Source: Sarcocystis neurona (Eukaryota; Apicomplexa; Conoidasida; Eucoccidiorida; Sarcocystidae). From it: DNA of 64,000 nucleotides. The first letter of the stretch is position 1; every line of letters begins with the position of its first letter. Below, piece by piece: positions 53,149 to 63,765 of the stretch. Under the pieces are notes generated by a model. That model saw nothing but the letters and a program-made list of their open reading frames with translations. It was not told the origin of the DNA and ran no database searches. The translations under genes and the position numbers were made by a program. The stretch is taken from NCBI GenBank assembly GCA_000727475.1, contig KL647319.1:465616-529615 (forward strand), in the 5' to 3' direction.

Positions 53149-53350
53149 CTACTTCTCGTGTTCCTGCTGCTGCTGCTGCTTCTCATCCTGTCGCTGCTCC
53201 TCCTCCTTTACCTGCTCTGCTGCCGCTGCATCGCTTCCCCCTTTTCCCCCTTTCGTCTGCCTTTCTTTTCTGCTTCCCTCCCCGGCTGCATCTTCTGATC
53301 CTCTTCTTCTTTTCTTCCCACCTGCGTCTTCTGCGAGGCTGGCGCCGCCA
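53149..53350 (-). CDS. Charged C-terminal exon candidate of the RS-rich gene
   Basis: Minus-strand frame after a CAGCCTCGCAG acceptor reads KKRRRGSEDAAGEGSRKERQ, TKGGKGGSDAAAAEQVKEEE, QRQDEKQQQQQEHEK and stops at 53149. The composition fits the tail of the RS-rich protein upstream on the same strand. The two other minus frames are also charged and open, and one continues past a single stop to 52995 (RNVYAREQTETTDAEEAQQQ). The frame choice is therefore uncertain. Confidence 0.3.
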
Positions 53351-54282
53351 ACAACAGGGAAGCGACTCCCCAGAGATATGCGGCCCGTCCACACACGTAC
53401 GTAGAAGAGCTGCTCTCCTTCCAGAAGAAGAGAACTACCGGCGACACAGGAAGGCAGCGACGGGAGCCACAAAAACACTGCGACAAACAGGAAGCCGTCG
53501 AGCGAAAGCGAACGTCTTCGACGTATACAAACACACACACGTGTATCCTTTCTCCATTTGGAAGAGCGCAAACTCGATGGAAAGCAACACGAACACTTAT
53601 CTACAGAAAATCAGTTACATACAAACCCACGTGTGGACCTACACATACGAAAATACAAAGAAATACAGAAAATTACACATATATATATATGTACATACAT
53701 CTAGTATCAACACACATATATATGAATACACATACAAAGCAATATAAACGTATACGTATATATACATATATGTAAAGCAACATATATTTATACATACGAA
53801 CGTACAGATAAAGTCTACACATATATATATGGAAAGAGAGAGAGGGGCCACTGGTAGAAATGGACGCAAAGAACGGGAAAGAAGTGCTCATACACACCCA
53901 CCCTTTCTTTCTGAGGAAGATATAAGCACGACCACCCCCCACACAAGAGAGAGAGTCGCATGCACACATACACACGGCCGGAGAAGGAGACACGAACTCA
54001 AAGACTGGAAAAGAGACGAGACAGCAACACCCCACGGTGACACCCCGACGGCCAGTCATCTGCTGCCGCCGTCGCCCTTCCTTCTGCTGTGCTGCTTCTT
54101 CGGCTGCTGCTGCGGTTCTCTCCTCTCCCGCGGGTGCTCGTGAGCGGCTGCTGCGCTGCTGCTCCTTCTTCTGTTGTGTCCTTCTACGAGCCGAACTTCT
54201 CTTCTGTTGCTGCTGCGGCTTCTCGTGCTTCCTTTGTTCTCTTCTTCTTTTGTGTCACTGCAGCACGCTGCTGCTTTCTTCC

Positions 54283-57200
54283 CTATCTGCGCGCGGCGCC
54301 ACACCGTCCTCGCTGTTGCTGCTGCTGCACATGCCCTTCCCCCTCGTGTCCCACGGGTGCCACTTCTTCTTCTATCTGCTGCTGACACTCCTGCTGCTGC
54401 TGCTTCTCCTCCGTCCCCCCCCCCCCCTGAGGGCACGGCGTCTGCGGCTCTCCTGCTGCTCTTCCCCCCCCTCTTGCTGCTGCTGCTGTCCCTGCCCAAC
54501 TCCGAGCGTCTCTGTCACCGCTGCGACTCTTTCGTCTTCTTCTTCTTTCGTCCTCTTCGTCATCCTCTTCATTCGCTTCCTCCTCGTCTCTGCGCCGTCG
54601 CTGCAGCTTCTCTTCGCCTCTCCCCTCTTCGTTTCGTCTTCTTCGAAACGCTGCTTCGCTGTCGCCCCCCCCCCTTCCCCCTGCTCTGCCCGTTGCTGCT
54701 GCTGCTGTTTCTTCTCCTCTGCTGCTGACGCTGCTGCTGCTCCTTCTCCTTCTTACTCTCTTCCTTTTCTCCCCGAAGGCTTCTTCTTCCTGCTCCTCCT
54801 CCGCTTCGGCGAACCCCCTCCCGCCACTTCTGCTTTCTCGCTCTCTCTCAACGTGCTCCCTTTCCTCTCTTCTGCTGCTGCTGCTGCTCCTCCTCCTCCT
54901 GCGGCCGGAACCCATCGTCACACTGTTCAGCATGCTGCTGCTGTCTCTTCGCGTTTCTTCTCTCTCTCGGTCTCTGCTGCTGCTGCTTCCCCACATGTCT
55001 TTCCTGCTGCTGCTGCTCTTCTCTGTTCCACCACGCACCGCCGCCGCGCCTCTGCCTGCTCCTGCTTCTCCTCCACCTCTTCCCTCTCGACTACTACCCT
55101 TGTAGTACGCTGCTGGCCTGTCTCTCCCGCGTCCTTCCCGGCTGCTGCTGCTGCCCCGACTTCTGCTGCTTCTGCCTCTCCTCCTCCTGCTGCTGTCGCG
55201 ACTGCGGCTCAGTCTTCTGCTGCTGCTCCGCCCCCCCTCCCCCGCCTGCGGCTGCTGCTGCTGCGGCTGCTTCTCCTCTTCCTTCTCCCGTCACCCCCGT
55301 CTTCCTCTACTTCTCCTCGCCTTTCTCTGTATCTCTCGCATGCTGCTGCTGCTGCTGCGCCTCCGCTTCTTTCGTTTCGTCTACTGCTGCTCCTGCTGCT
55401 CCTGCGTCTTCGATTTTCCTCCCCAGCAACCGCATACTCTCGCCAGCTTCTGCTGCTGCTGCGTCTGTTGCTCTCCTCATCTCTCCCGCTGCGTCCTCCT
55501 CCGGCTCCTCCCTCTCTTCCACCGCCTCTTCCTCCTCCTGCTGCTGCAGCAGACGAGCCTCCTTCTCCTTTTCTCTCCTCTTCCGCCTTCCCCACTATTC
55601 GGCTATCGCTGCGGCTTCTCTGGGTCCTGCTGCTGCCTCCGCGCCACCGCACGTCGCCGTTGGCAAGCCTCTCGCTACTGCCGCTCCTCGCGTCACGATC
55701 TCCTCTCCTTCCTCCTGCAGCAGCTCCATTTTCATAACCGCCTTCTTCTTTTTTGCTGCTACTGCTGCTGCTGCTCGGCATTTCCCGTCCACCTCTTCTG
55801 CTGCTGTTCCTTTCTTCTTCTTTTCTCGTGTGCCTCTTCTCCTGTTGCTGCAGACTCCTCCTGCTGCTGCGATCCCGCCCCCTCGCTTCGCTGCGGCTGC
55901 TGCTTCTTCTTCGGCTGCTGCTGCGTCTCCTGCTGCTGCTTCTGCTGCCGCCGCTTCTTCTCCTTCTCACGCCGGCACCTCCTCCTCCTTCGTACTCTTC
56001 TTCTTCACGAAGAGAGGACTCTTTTCTACTTGTTCGTCCCGTTCTTCTTCTCGGCTCTTCTTCTTCTTCTCTCATTCTTCCCCTTCTGCTGCTCCTGCTG
56101 CTGCTGCGGCTGCTTCTCTCTTTTCGGCTCCTTACGTCCCTTTCTCTTCTGTCGTTGCTGCTCCGCTGCTGCTGCTCTTCTTCTTCTCCTCTCCACGCCC
56201 GTTCGACTCGTGCTCCTCCTCCTCCTCCCCCTCCTCCTCGTCGGCCCGCTCTTGCTGCTGCTGCAGCAGCATACTCTTCCTCCGGCTCCTCTTCCTCACC
56301 CAGATACTTGCTGCTCCTTCTCCTGCTGCCTCTGCTGCTTCTCCTATCTTCTCCTCCTTCTCCTCGTCGCTCGAAGCTGTCGCTTCTTTCTCTCAATTTT
56401 CTTCTTCTCTCGTCTCTCTCTGCACTGCTGCTGCGGCTCCTGCTGTCTCTTCTTCTTTTCTCCGCTGCTCCTCTCGAGATGCTGCTTCTCTCGCCTCCCC
56501 GTCTCCCTCCTTCTTCTTCTCTCCTGCTGCTGTCTCCGTCCTCGCCTCCGTTCGGCCGCCTCTTTGTCCCCTCATCAAGTCTGCTGCTGCTTCTTCTTCT
56601 CCTTTCGTCCTCCTCTTCCTCCTCCTCGTCTGGAGTTCTGCTCCGCCGTCGCGCGGCCCCCCCCCGTCCGCCTGTCGCTGCTGCAGCCCCGCCTTCCCCA
56701 GCTGCTGCTGCCGTCGCTCTGCTGCTCCTTCCTCTCTCTCCTCCGCGGGTATCGCACGGCAGCAGCGGGTCGGAGCCTTCCCGCGACAATCTGCTCCTGC
56801 TGCTGCTGCTCTTCCTGGTGCTGCTTCTTCCTCTTCTTCTCTCTTCTTCCTCTCCACCCCTACCCCGGAGTCCTCCGCTGCTGCTCCTGCGGCTGCTCCG
56901 CACTCCGCCGCGTCCCCGTCCGCTTCCTCCTCCTTCCTCCTTTTCTCGACTGCTGCTGCTGTGTTTCTCTCTGCTGCTCGTTCTCACTCTCGGCCGCTGC
57001 TGCTGCTGCAGCCGGTCTTCTTCTTCCTCTTCTGCGTCGTCCTCGTCTCGGTCATCTTTCTCTTCTCCTCTTCTCGCTGCGTACTCCCTGCTGCTGCTTC
57101 TTCCTCGCCGCCTGCTCTCCTGCTGTCCTCGCCTGCTGCTGCGTCGCTCCTCCTCTTCGTTCTCTGCAGCAGCTGCAACACGACTTTCAGCCACACTGCG

Positions 57201-57720
57201 CCGTTCCACTTCCTCCTCTTCGTCGCCCTTTCCTCTCTTCTTTTCTTCTTCTTCTTTCCCTTTGCGGCCTCTTCTCTGCTGCTGCTCTTCGCCTCCCACG
57301 AGGCTGCTTCTGCTCCTGCTGCTGCTGTTGCTTCTTCTTCTTCCTCTCTGTCTTGACCTCTCCCGACTGCTCTTCGCGCTTCTGCTCCTGCTGCTGCTTC
57401 TTCCTCCTCCTTCTCGCTCGCTGACGCGATCGGCAACCACGCCAGCACGAGCTGCAGCAGCACCTCCCTCCGCAGCAGCTCCTCCTCCCCCGCCTCCTCT
57501 GCCTGCTCCCTCAGCTGCTCCACGGCCTGCCGCGCGCAGAGACATTTCTCGACTGCTGCCGCTGCTGCTGCCTCGCCTTCTCCCCGCTGTCTTCGGAGAG
57601 TATCCGCCTCTGCTTCTGCTACTGCTTCTGCTGCTGCCTCCCCCTCCTTTGCTGCGTCCTCGGCGGGATGAGTAGCTGCTGCCGCTCCGGCTTCCTTCGG
57701 TGCTCCTTCTCCTTCTGACT
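54283..57720 (-). CDS. Large RS-rich protein (SR-related matrix/splicing type)
   Basis: A TTTTTGCACACAG acceptor ends at 57721. RS dipeptide-rich coding fills the minus strand from about 57430 to 55209: SSSRSRSAKSSRERSRQRGR, RSRSSSAERDERRRKLRERS, SSRRGRMREEEEEPRRRTGR, GSRSSSRRRSSSRRRSSSRS. It ends at a stop at 55209. The same RS texture continues without a break in another frame from 55230 to 54283 (SSSRRLSRSRDSSRRRRGRS, then EEEEAFGEKRKRVRRRR-type text). One added G in the G7 run at 55231-55237 would fuse them. At 57720-57400 a different frame looks better (EKCLCARQAVEQLREQAEEA, GEEELLRREVLLQLVLAWLP), so a second frame change or intron is likely there. RS-rich proteins of this size (SRRM-like) act in pre-mRNA splicing in the nucleus. 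No RRM, PWI or cwf21 domain is clear, so the exact family is open. The first exon is not identified. Confidence 0.5.
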
Positions 57721-58129
57721 CTGTGTGCAAAAACACATGCATGCCCCACCCAAACACACATGTCAGCAGGAAGAGCCACTGCAACAGCAGCAGCACGGCA
57801 GCAGGGAAACCAGCAGCAGCAACCCCACCGGCAGCAGCCGCAAGACAGCAGGAGTACCACCAGCGACAGCAATCCCAACAGCAGCAGCAAGAGAGCAGCA
57901 GGACAACCGGCGGCAGCAGCAACCCCAGCAGCAGCAGCAAGACAGCAGCAAACCAACCAGCTGCAGTAGCCGCAGCACCAGCAGCAACCGCAGCAGGAGC
58001 AGCAATCGCAGCAGCAGCAATCCCAACAGCAGCACTGCTGCCAGGAGTGGCAGCAGCTGCACTAGCCATGACAGCAGCAGCTGTAGCAGCTTTGTCGCAC
58101 ACGTGGCCGTCGTCCGCCTACTCCGAGTC

Positions 58130-58270
58130 GTCGTACAGTATAATATACATAAATGTACATATATATGCACATATATATATAGGTGCAGTACACATATATG
58201 TACGCATACATGTATGTGTATACATGTACTTATACTTCTATACGTATATATTCGAGGGAGATGTCAGGAA
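58130..58270. repeat. TA/GTATAC microsatellite
   Basis: ACATATATATGCACATATAT-type sequence that overlaps the 3' end of the proposed terminal SR-protein exon. Confidence 0.8.
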
Positions 58271-58422
58271 CATGCAGCAGCACACACGTGTACACGGCAG
58301 TGGAGACAGCTGCTGCTGTTGACGCTGTTTCTCTCCGTTTTCTCCCGCTCTCCTGCTGCTGTCGAGTTCTGCTGCGGCCCTCCTCCTGCTGTTGCTGCTT
58401 CTCTGCTCTTCTTTCCCCAGAA
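58230..58422 (-). CDS. SRSF1/ASF-type SR protein, possible terminal exon
   Basis: The acceptor GGTTGGCAG ends at 58423. The first base completes the AG left by the exon at 59408-59571 (AG+T, Ser). The frame then reads SGERRAEKQQQQEEGRSRTR, QQQESGRKRRETAS and stops at 58230. Charged Arg/Ser/Gln text suits the tail of an RS domain. The last 20 residues run into a microsatellite, so an earlier donor or different ending is possible. Confidence 0.35.
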
Positions 58423-58579
58423 CTGCCAACCAAGTGTCTCCCGTTGCCTACAAGAAGGAGCTTGGGCTGGGCGGCACGAAGACTCTCTGCAGCGCCGCTT
58501 CAAGAGCTGCTGTCTCCCCGCCTTCTCTTCTGCGAGTTCCTCGTCCCTTCTTCTTTTGCAAGGAACTCAACAGACACAT

Positions 58580-59060
58580 GTGTCTGCAGTACACATATAT
58601 GTACTTCTTCATCTCGAAGGAAGTCCTGTCAATTTCTCATAATTTCTTTATTCACCAGACCCCTGCAACGACCTACACGTCCGTCTCTCTCCCACGCATG
58701 CAAAAATATACACTCCCACATATATCTATATAAGGCTGAACATATACGAACGAGCCAGTTGATAGTCTTTCGCATCAACTGTACACATACGCACATATAC
58801 GTGTGTATGTCATATATATATGTCTAGGACCCCTGCTACTACTTACCTACACATGTGCCTCTTCACGCATGCAATGACATATGGTCCCACACACATATGT
58901 ATATATATACACGTTGACTACGCGTTAGCTGATAGTATTACGCACCACCTATATCTACGATTACAAGTACAATATGCGTACATATACCCTTACTATGCGT
59001 GTCACGTATAGATATACACATATATACATATGTCATGAATACATAAACAGACGTGTGTAT
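58580..59060. repeat. Microsatellite with diverged 170-bp duplication
   Basis: The segment from about 58659 (GACCCCTGCAACGACCTACA) is echoed from 58828 (GACCCCTGCTACTACTTACC). Each is followed by CACGCATGCAA, a TCCCACA..TATATA tract and GTTGATAGT or GCTGATAGT. Embedded TA/GTATAC tracts are frequent. Confidence 0.7.
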
Positions 59061-59407
59061 AGCTTGTGTGGACGCATGCGCAGAGGTAGTCGGACGAGGA
59101 CCGCGACACACTTCCCCGGTATTCCCCCCAGATGCTGCTGCTGCCGCGCCTGGTGGTCACGCAGAAGAATGCGGAGAGAGCAGCAACACGAGAAGGAGAG
59201 CAGCAGGGAGACGGAGACGTCGAAGAGAAGACGGGGACGGGTTGACGCCGATTTGTCCTCCGCCAGCTCCCCCCACAGACAGAGACAGCCGCTTCGCTGC
59301 GGAGACGAAGAACTCCGCGTGCATGCGCTCAAGTCGCCACACAGACACGCTCGACAAGAAGGGGGAGAGCGAGACAGCCGCCCTGCTGCGGAAGAGCAGC
59401 TTCTTAC

Positions 59408-59571
59408 CTGTAGCCCCTGCTTCGGCTGCTGCTGCGCCGCCAACTGCTGCTGCGCGGTCGGCTGCTGCTGCGTCGTCGACTGCTGCTGCGGCGCCGACTG
59501 CTGCTGCACGCGTCGGAGGACCGGCCTCTGCTGCTGCTGCGGCGATGCCGCGAGGACGAGCGACCTTCGCG
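59408..59571 (-). CDS. SRSF1/ASF-type SR protein, RS-domain exon
   Basis: A CCTGCGAAG acceptor and a GTAAGA donor flank 164 nt. The frame enters in phase 0, as left by the exon at 60400-60525, and reads REGRSSSRHRRSSSRGRSSD, ACSSSRRRSSSRRRSSSRPR, SSSWRRSSSRSRGY. This is the Arg/Ser domain expected directly after RRM2 in SRSF1-class splicing factors, where it is phosphorylated by SRPK/CLK kinases and contacts other spliceosomal proteins. The DNA here is a GCAGCAGTCGGCGC-type array. The exon end (AG) is completed by the next exon. Confidence 0.65.
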
Positions 59572-59779
59572 CTTCGCAGGAATCAGCAGCAGCCGCAGCA
59601 GCACACACGCACAAGCTCGTGTATGACCCGCGGATGGGGAGGAGGAGAACAAAAGAAACCCAAGCACACGGAGGCAGTCAGAGAGACGAATAGGAGAGAC
59701 GGAGGACGAAGGGAACGGCAGCAGTTCAGGCTGAATAACATCAAAAAGGCCTGGACGCCGGGAGACGAAATCTATCTCT

Positions 59780-60370
59780 CGCCATCGCTTCCCTGTCATA
59801 TACAAATATACACACATGGCCATACCCAACGAAAACGACGCGACGACGGTGAAGCCTCCAATCTGCTGAAATCTACCAAGTTCTATGCACGCAGATGCAT
59901 GGGCACGTCCATACATTATATATACACATATGTACATACATACACAGAAGGGATACACCGCTCCACGTCAACGTGCGGAGCAGGAGAGCAAGATAAACAG
60001 AGAAATGCATATCCTCTATATAAACGCATATAGAAAGTGATGTTTATGTATACACATACATACGTAGAGAAAGACAGAGACAGACATATATACGTATATG
60101 TATGCACAGAAGGCGAAGCACATACGTATATACATACATACAGAGAGGGACATACATATATATATATATGACTAGCGAAACACATATGAGAAAGTGTAGA
60201 AATACACAAATATATATATATAGAGAGGGAACCGAAAAAGGGCGAAAGAGAAGGCGGGAGAGTTGGAGAAATGACAGAAAGGCACACACCCACGGGAAGA
60301 CATACACACAGAGACAGACACACGTATAGATAGATCGGGTGAAGATACGACACGGAGATATATGCGTGCA
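59780..60370. repeat. Microsatellite region in SR-protein intron
   Basis: ACATACATA, TATATATA and GAGAGACA tracts without an exon, lying between RRM2 and RS-domain exons on the minus strand. Confidence 0.8.
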
Positions 60371-60399
60371 GATATGAGTAATCGATGAAGAAGAGTTAC

Positions 60400-60525
60400 C
60401 CAGTAAAGTCCATCGGGTTCGACTCGGATTCTGGCCTTGTGAAAAATGTTCCTGAAGATGCTGCCGTGCAGTCGGCGGAGCGCGTACTCCATATCATCGG
60501 CGCTTAGATATTCAACGACCCCCAC
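60400..60525 (-). CDS. SRSF1/ASF-type SR protein, RRM2 C-terminal exon
   Basis: A TTCCTGCAG acceptor and a GTAACT donor bound 126 nt, phase 0 at both ends. The frame reads VGVVEYLSADDMEYALRRLH then GSIFRNIFHKARIRVEPDGL. It aligns with [20 protein letters not shown] and the IRV beta-strand of SRSF1 RRM2. With the exon at 61395-61506 it completes one pseudo-RRM. Confidence 0.85.
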
Positions 60526-60779
60526 CTGCAGGAACAGCAGCAGCAGGCCGGAAGCAAAGAAGCAGCACAGAAAGAGCAGAACACACATCTCCTCCTGCAG
60601 AAGAGATCTGCTGCAGAGCAGCACGCACGTGTCTCTCCGTCTGTCGCTGTCCGGCATCAAACGCCACACCCACGCGCGCAGTTTCGTCCGCATCCACGCC
60701 CGTCGTCACGACGTTTCTGGTGTACGTACACCCCATCCACTCACACACCCACTTCACACATATACCTCCGCCGCAGCTC

Positions 60780-61310
60780 CTTTTCCTCCACAAATATATA
60801 TATGTAGACCCGCGCACATATATGCACAAAATACACATACTGACTTATATATTGTCTTGCTTACATAGATACATACAAACACATCCACATACACACGTTT
60901 GCATGCATTTGGACATATATCAGCATCTACAGAGGAAGATATATTTCCTTACTTATACATACACACATACATTCACGCACATACTTGCACTGATACACAC
61001 ATACAACTAATATACTTATATACATATACACCCACACAACACATGCTTTTCTGCACACACATATATGAATAGGTAGTGGGTAAATGTATGTAAACATGCA
61101 TTCGGTAACTAAATACATGTATGTAGGTAAAGCTATACAGACATACTTCCACTGGTACACCTATATATATATGTCCATATATACACATACAGCTACAGGT
61201 GTATACATACATACTACGTGTGATATATGTGGCATGCAAGAGACGTATGTATATGGGAGCATATATATCTGTACGTGTCTACGTATATAGATATCGCGGC
61301 AATGCAGGAG
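60780..61310. repeat. Microsatellite in SR-protein intron
   Basis: ACACATA, CATATATATG and GTATACATACATA tracts. The palindrome GGTGTACGTACACC stands just upstream at 60719-60732. Confidence 0.8.
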
Positions 61311-61394
61311 AGCGAAGCAGGAAGAAGAGAACTTCCCAGGCGCCCAGCGATGACCGGCCTCTCTACGTGTATTTTGTCCGTGCTGTTCCCCTAC

Positions 61395-61506
61395 CCCTCT
61401 GTCAATATTTGCGTAGCCAACGTCCCCTGCTCTTCTCATGTGATCTTTCAGATCCTGCCAACTCGCCGTGGGAGGAAGTCCATAGACGCACACTCGGTAT
61501 TCGGAC
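61395..61506 (-). CDS. SRSF1/ASF-type SR protein, RRM2 N-terminal exon
   Basis: A TATTTTTGCACAG acceptor ends at 61507 and a GTAGGG donor follows 61395. The frame reads [20 protein letters not shown] then [17 protein letters not shown]. The SWQDLKD heptapeptide is the hallmark of the second (pseudo) RRM of SRSF1-class SR proteins, where it binds GGA RNA and the SRPK1 kinase. VCVYGLPP is the RNP2-like strand. The first base G completes the AG left by the exon at 62556 (Arg). This is the strongest family assignment in the window. Confidence 0.92.
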
Positions 61507-62029
61507 CTGTGCAAAAATATACCAGCAGCAGCAGCAAGGAACAGCAGCAGAAGTAGGAGGGAGGGAGCAGGAAGACGGGCAGAAGGGACGGCGACGACAG
61601 GAGCAGCAGCACGCGAGCAACAGCCGGGGGAAGAGCAGCAGCAGCAAGAAAAGCAGCAGCAGCGCTCCTAACAGGACCAGCAACACCGACAGCAGAACCA
61701 ATACCAGCAGCAGCAGCAGCAGGAGGAACAGCGAAGTGCCCAGTCTTCTGTTCCCGTGAAGATGAGAAAGGACGGAAGAGAGCTAAAGAGAGAGGAGAGG
61801 GAAACGAAGTACTCGGAGAGAAAAAGAGGAGATGAAGAGGAAGAGAACATACGAGACAGCGAAAACGACAAGGCGACAGATACAGAAGGCGAAGAGAACG
61901 GATCAAAAGGAAAGCACACACGCATACACACACACACACACACAAACCCCGGATGCAAATATGCACATATACAAGCGTGAAGAAATGAAGAGAAACGGAG
62001 AAAGGGGCGACATACGAAGAAGAGGACAG

Positions 62030-62100
62030 GAAGCCACGTATACACATACACACATACATATATATACATATATATATACGTATATAAGGTATAAGTACCG
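62030..62100. repeat. TA microsatellite
   Basis: ACATATATATACATATATATATACG tract in the SR-protein intron. Confidence 0.85.
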
Positions 62101-62555
62101 CACAACGTCAGGACGACTATCGGTGGGCAGGATGGGCAGAACGGATTGAAGAGGACAAAAAAAAAGGGCGAGGAAGAGATGCGTTGGGGACGGGTGTGAA
62201 ATTCTTCGAGAGACGTGAAGTTCTCTCGAGAATGCCGTCACTGCCGCAACGGCTCCCCGAACACCAGCGGCAGCAGCCAGAGGCAGACGACGACCTCCAC
62301 ACGGCAGCAGCGACCGGGTGGAGCCAGCAGCGGCAGCAGCAGAAGCGAAGAGCAGCAGCGGAGCAGCACAGCAGAAAAGGGAAGGCGCAGGAGCGACACA
62401 AAAGAGAAGTAGCGCAGAACCATGCCGAGCAGCTGGACGTCAAGAACACACAGCTTTCTTGGGTTCTTGTGCATGCTGCTGCTGCTGTCACTCCTGTGCT
62501 GCTGCTGCTGCTGTTCTTGTGGCACGCTGCTGCTGCTTTTTTGTGTCATGCGCAC

Positions 62556-62921
62556 CTTCGGGGAGGGCCGAAGCCTGCGGGCCCGTTGCTGCTGCTGCTT
62601 CCGCCGGACGCGTAGAAGTGCGCGTGGTGGTCGTAGTAGCGCGGCGGGGAGCCGTAGCCTTCGGCTGCTGCAGGACCGCCTCCTCCTCCGGGTGCTGGTG
62701 CTCCTGCCGGGTGGTAATAGCCCCCTCCCCCGCGGTCGCTTCCACCACCCCACACGACGCGTCCGCCCGGGCTGCCCACGGGAAGGGGAGGGGGCAGGCC
62801 GCCTCCTCCGACGGGCGGGGGAAACGGCGGCCGACGTAGCTGCTGCCGAGACACTTCAACGCGTATTCTGTGATGGCCCACCATACAGCCGTCTCGCCTG
62901 TCGATCGCTTCTTCTGCTGCT
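62556..62921 (-). CDS. SRSF1/ASF-type SR protein, end of RRM1 and Gly/Pro-rich linker
   Basis: A CTTGTTGCGCAG acceptor ends at 62922. The frame reads AAEEAIDRRDGCMVGHHRIR then VEVSRQQLRRPPFPPPVGGG, matching the last helix and beta-strand of SRSF1 RRM1 ([20 protein letters not shown]). A Gly/Pro/Tyr/Ser linker of about 90 residues follows and ends GPAGFGPPR at a GTGCGC donor. The linker replaces the glycine hinge of SRSF1. The N-terminal part of RRM1 (the RNP2/RNP1 strands) is not found between here and the window end, so the gene start is probably beyond 64000. Confidence 0.85.
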
Positions 62922-62944
62922 CTGCGCAACAAGACCCCACGCAA

Positions 62945-63125
62945 AGACGGCAGCAGCAACAGCAGCAAAGATAGGAGCATCAGCAGCACAGAGACCAGCA
63001 CCAGCAACAAAGACAGCAGCATGAGCAGCAACGACAGCAGCAAAGACAGGAGCATCAGCAGCACAGAGAGCAGCACCAGCAACAAAGACAGCAGCATGAG
63101 CAGCAACGACAGCAGGAGCAGCAGC
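62945..63125. repeat. 75-bp tandem duplication in CAG array
   Basis: AGGAGCATCAGCAGCACAGA recurs at 62973 and 63048 within otherwise matching AACAAAGACAGCAGCATGAG and CAGCAACGACAGCAGC segments, a period of 75 bp and about two copies. Confidence 0.85.
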
Positions 63126-63499
63126 GTGTGCCCTCGTATCACACATGCACATACTTGCGCAGCGATACGTCCGGCGCAGCTGCGAGGGAAAGAGCGGAGC
63201 AGCAGCAAAAAAGAGGGGGTCACCAGAGAAGAAGAAGCAGCAGCGGCGGCGGTGGCGCAGGACAGAAAAGATACGTTTAACTTGTCTCTACTTCCACGAG
63301 ACTGATATTTGAGAAGATATATATTCCCCACGATGACCACGGCGCATCAAAAAAGAGTTGCTCTGCCGAGACGAGACACGAACCAGAAAGTCGCAGTTCG
63401 CTGTCTGCTGCTGCAGGAGAACAACTCGGGCCCGGGAGACAGCAGCTGCCCATCTCCTGCTGCTTCCTCCTCCTGATCTCTCGATATTGCTGCTCCTGC

Positions 63500-63765
63500 T
63501 TCTCTTGCCTTTCTGTCGACGCTGCTGCTGCTTCTTCCTCCTGTTCTTCTGTCCATACTGCTGCTGCTGCTTCTTTCTCCTGCTCTTCTGTCGACACTGC
63601 TGCTGCTGCTTCCTCCTCCTGTTCCTCTTCTGTCGGCACTGCTGCTGCTTCCTCTTGCGTTTGCGTCGGTGCTGCTGCTGCTGCTTCTTCTTTTGGTACT
63701 GCTGCTGCTGCTGCTCCTTCCTGCTCTTCTGTCGACTCTGCTGCTGCTGTACCATCGCGGCGCTG
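63500..63765. repeat. Degenerate 36-45-bp tandem repeat
   Basis: About six units of TTCTGTCGACACTGCTGCTG plus CTGCTTCCTCCTCCTGT-type sequence. On the minus strand one frame gives EEAAAAVSTEEQE-like units in an open stretch of about 180 codons (63277-63828). That frame might be an exon of the gene starting beyond the window, but this is not shown. Confidence 0.75.

Noticed and set aside
55340..57675. Plus-strand ORFs of 508-694 codons opposite the RS-rich gene
   Set aside because: They are Leu/Ser/Pro/Cys strings complementary to RS codons and CAG arrays. The minus strand has specific RS-protein texture and a good acceptor.
62945..63125. CRISPR-like regularly spaced repeat
   Set aside because: Only two 75-bp copies made of CAG-rich words, no unique spacers, and the organism is eukaryotic.
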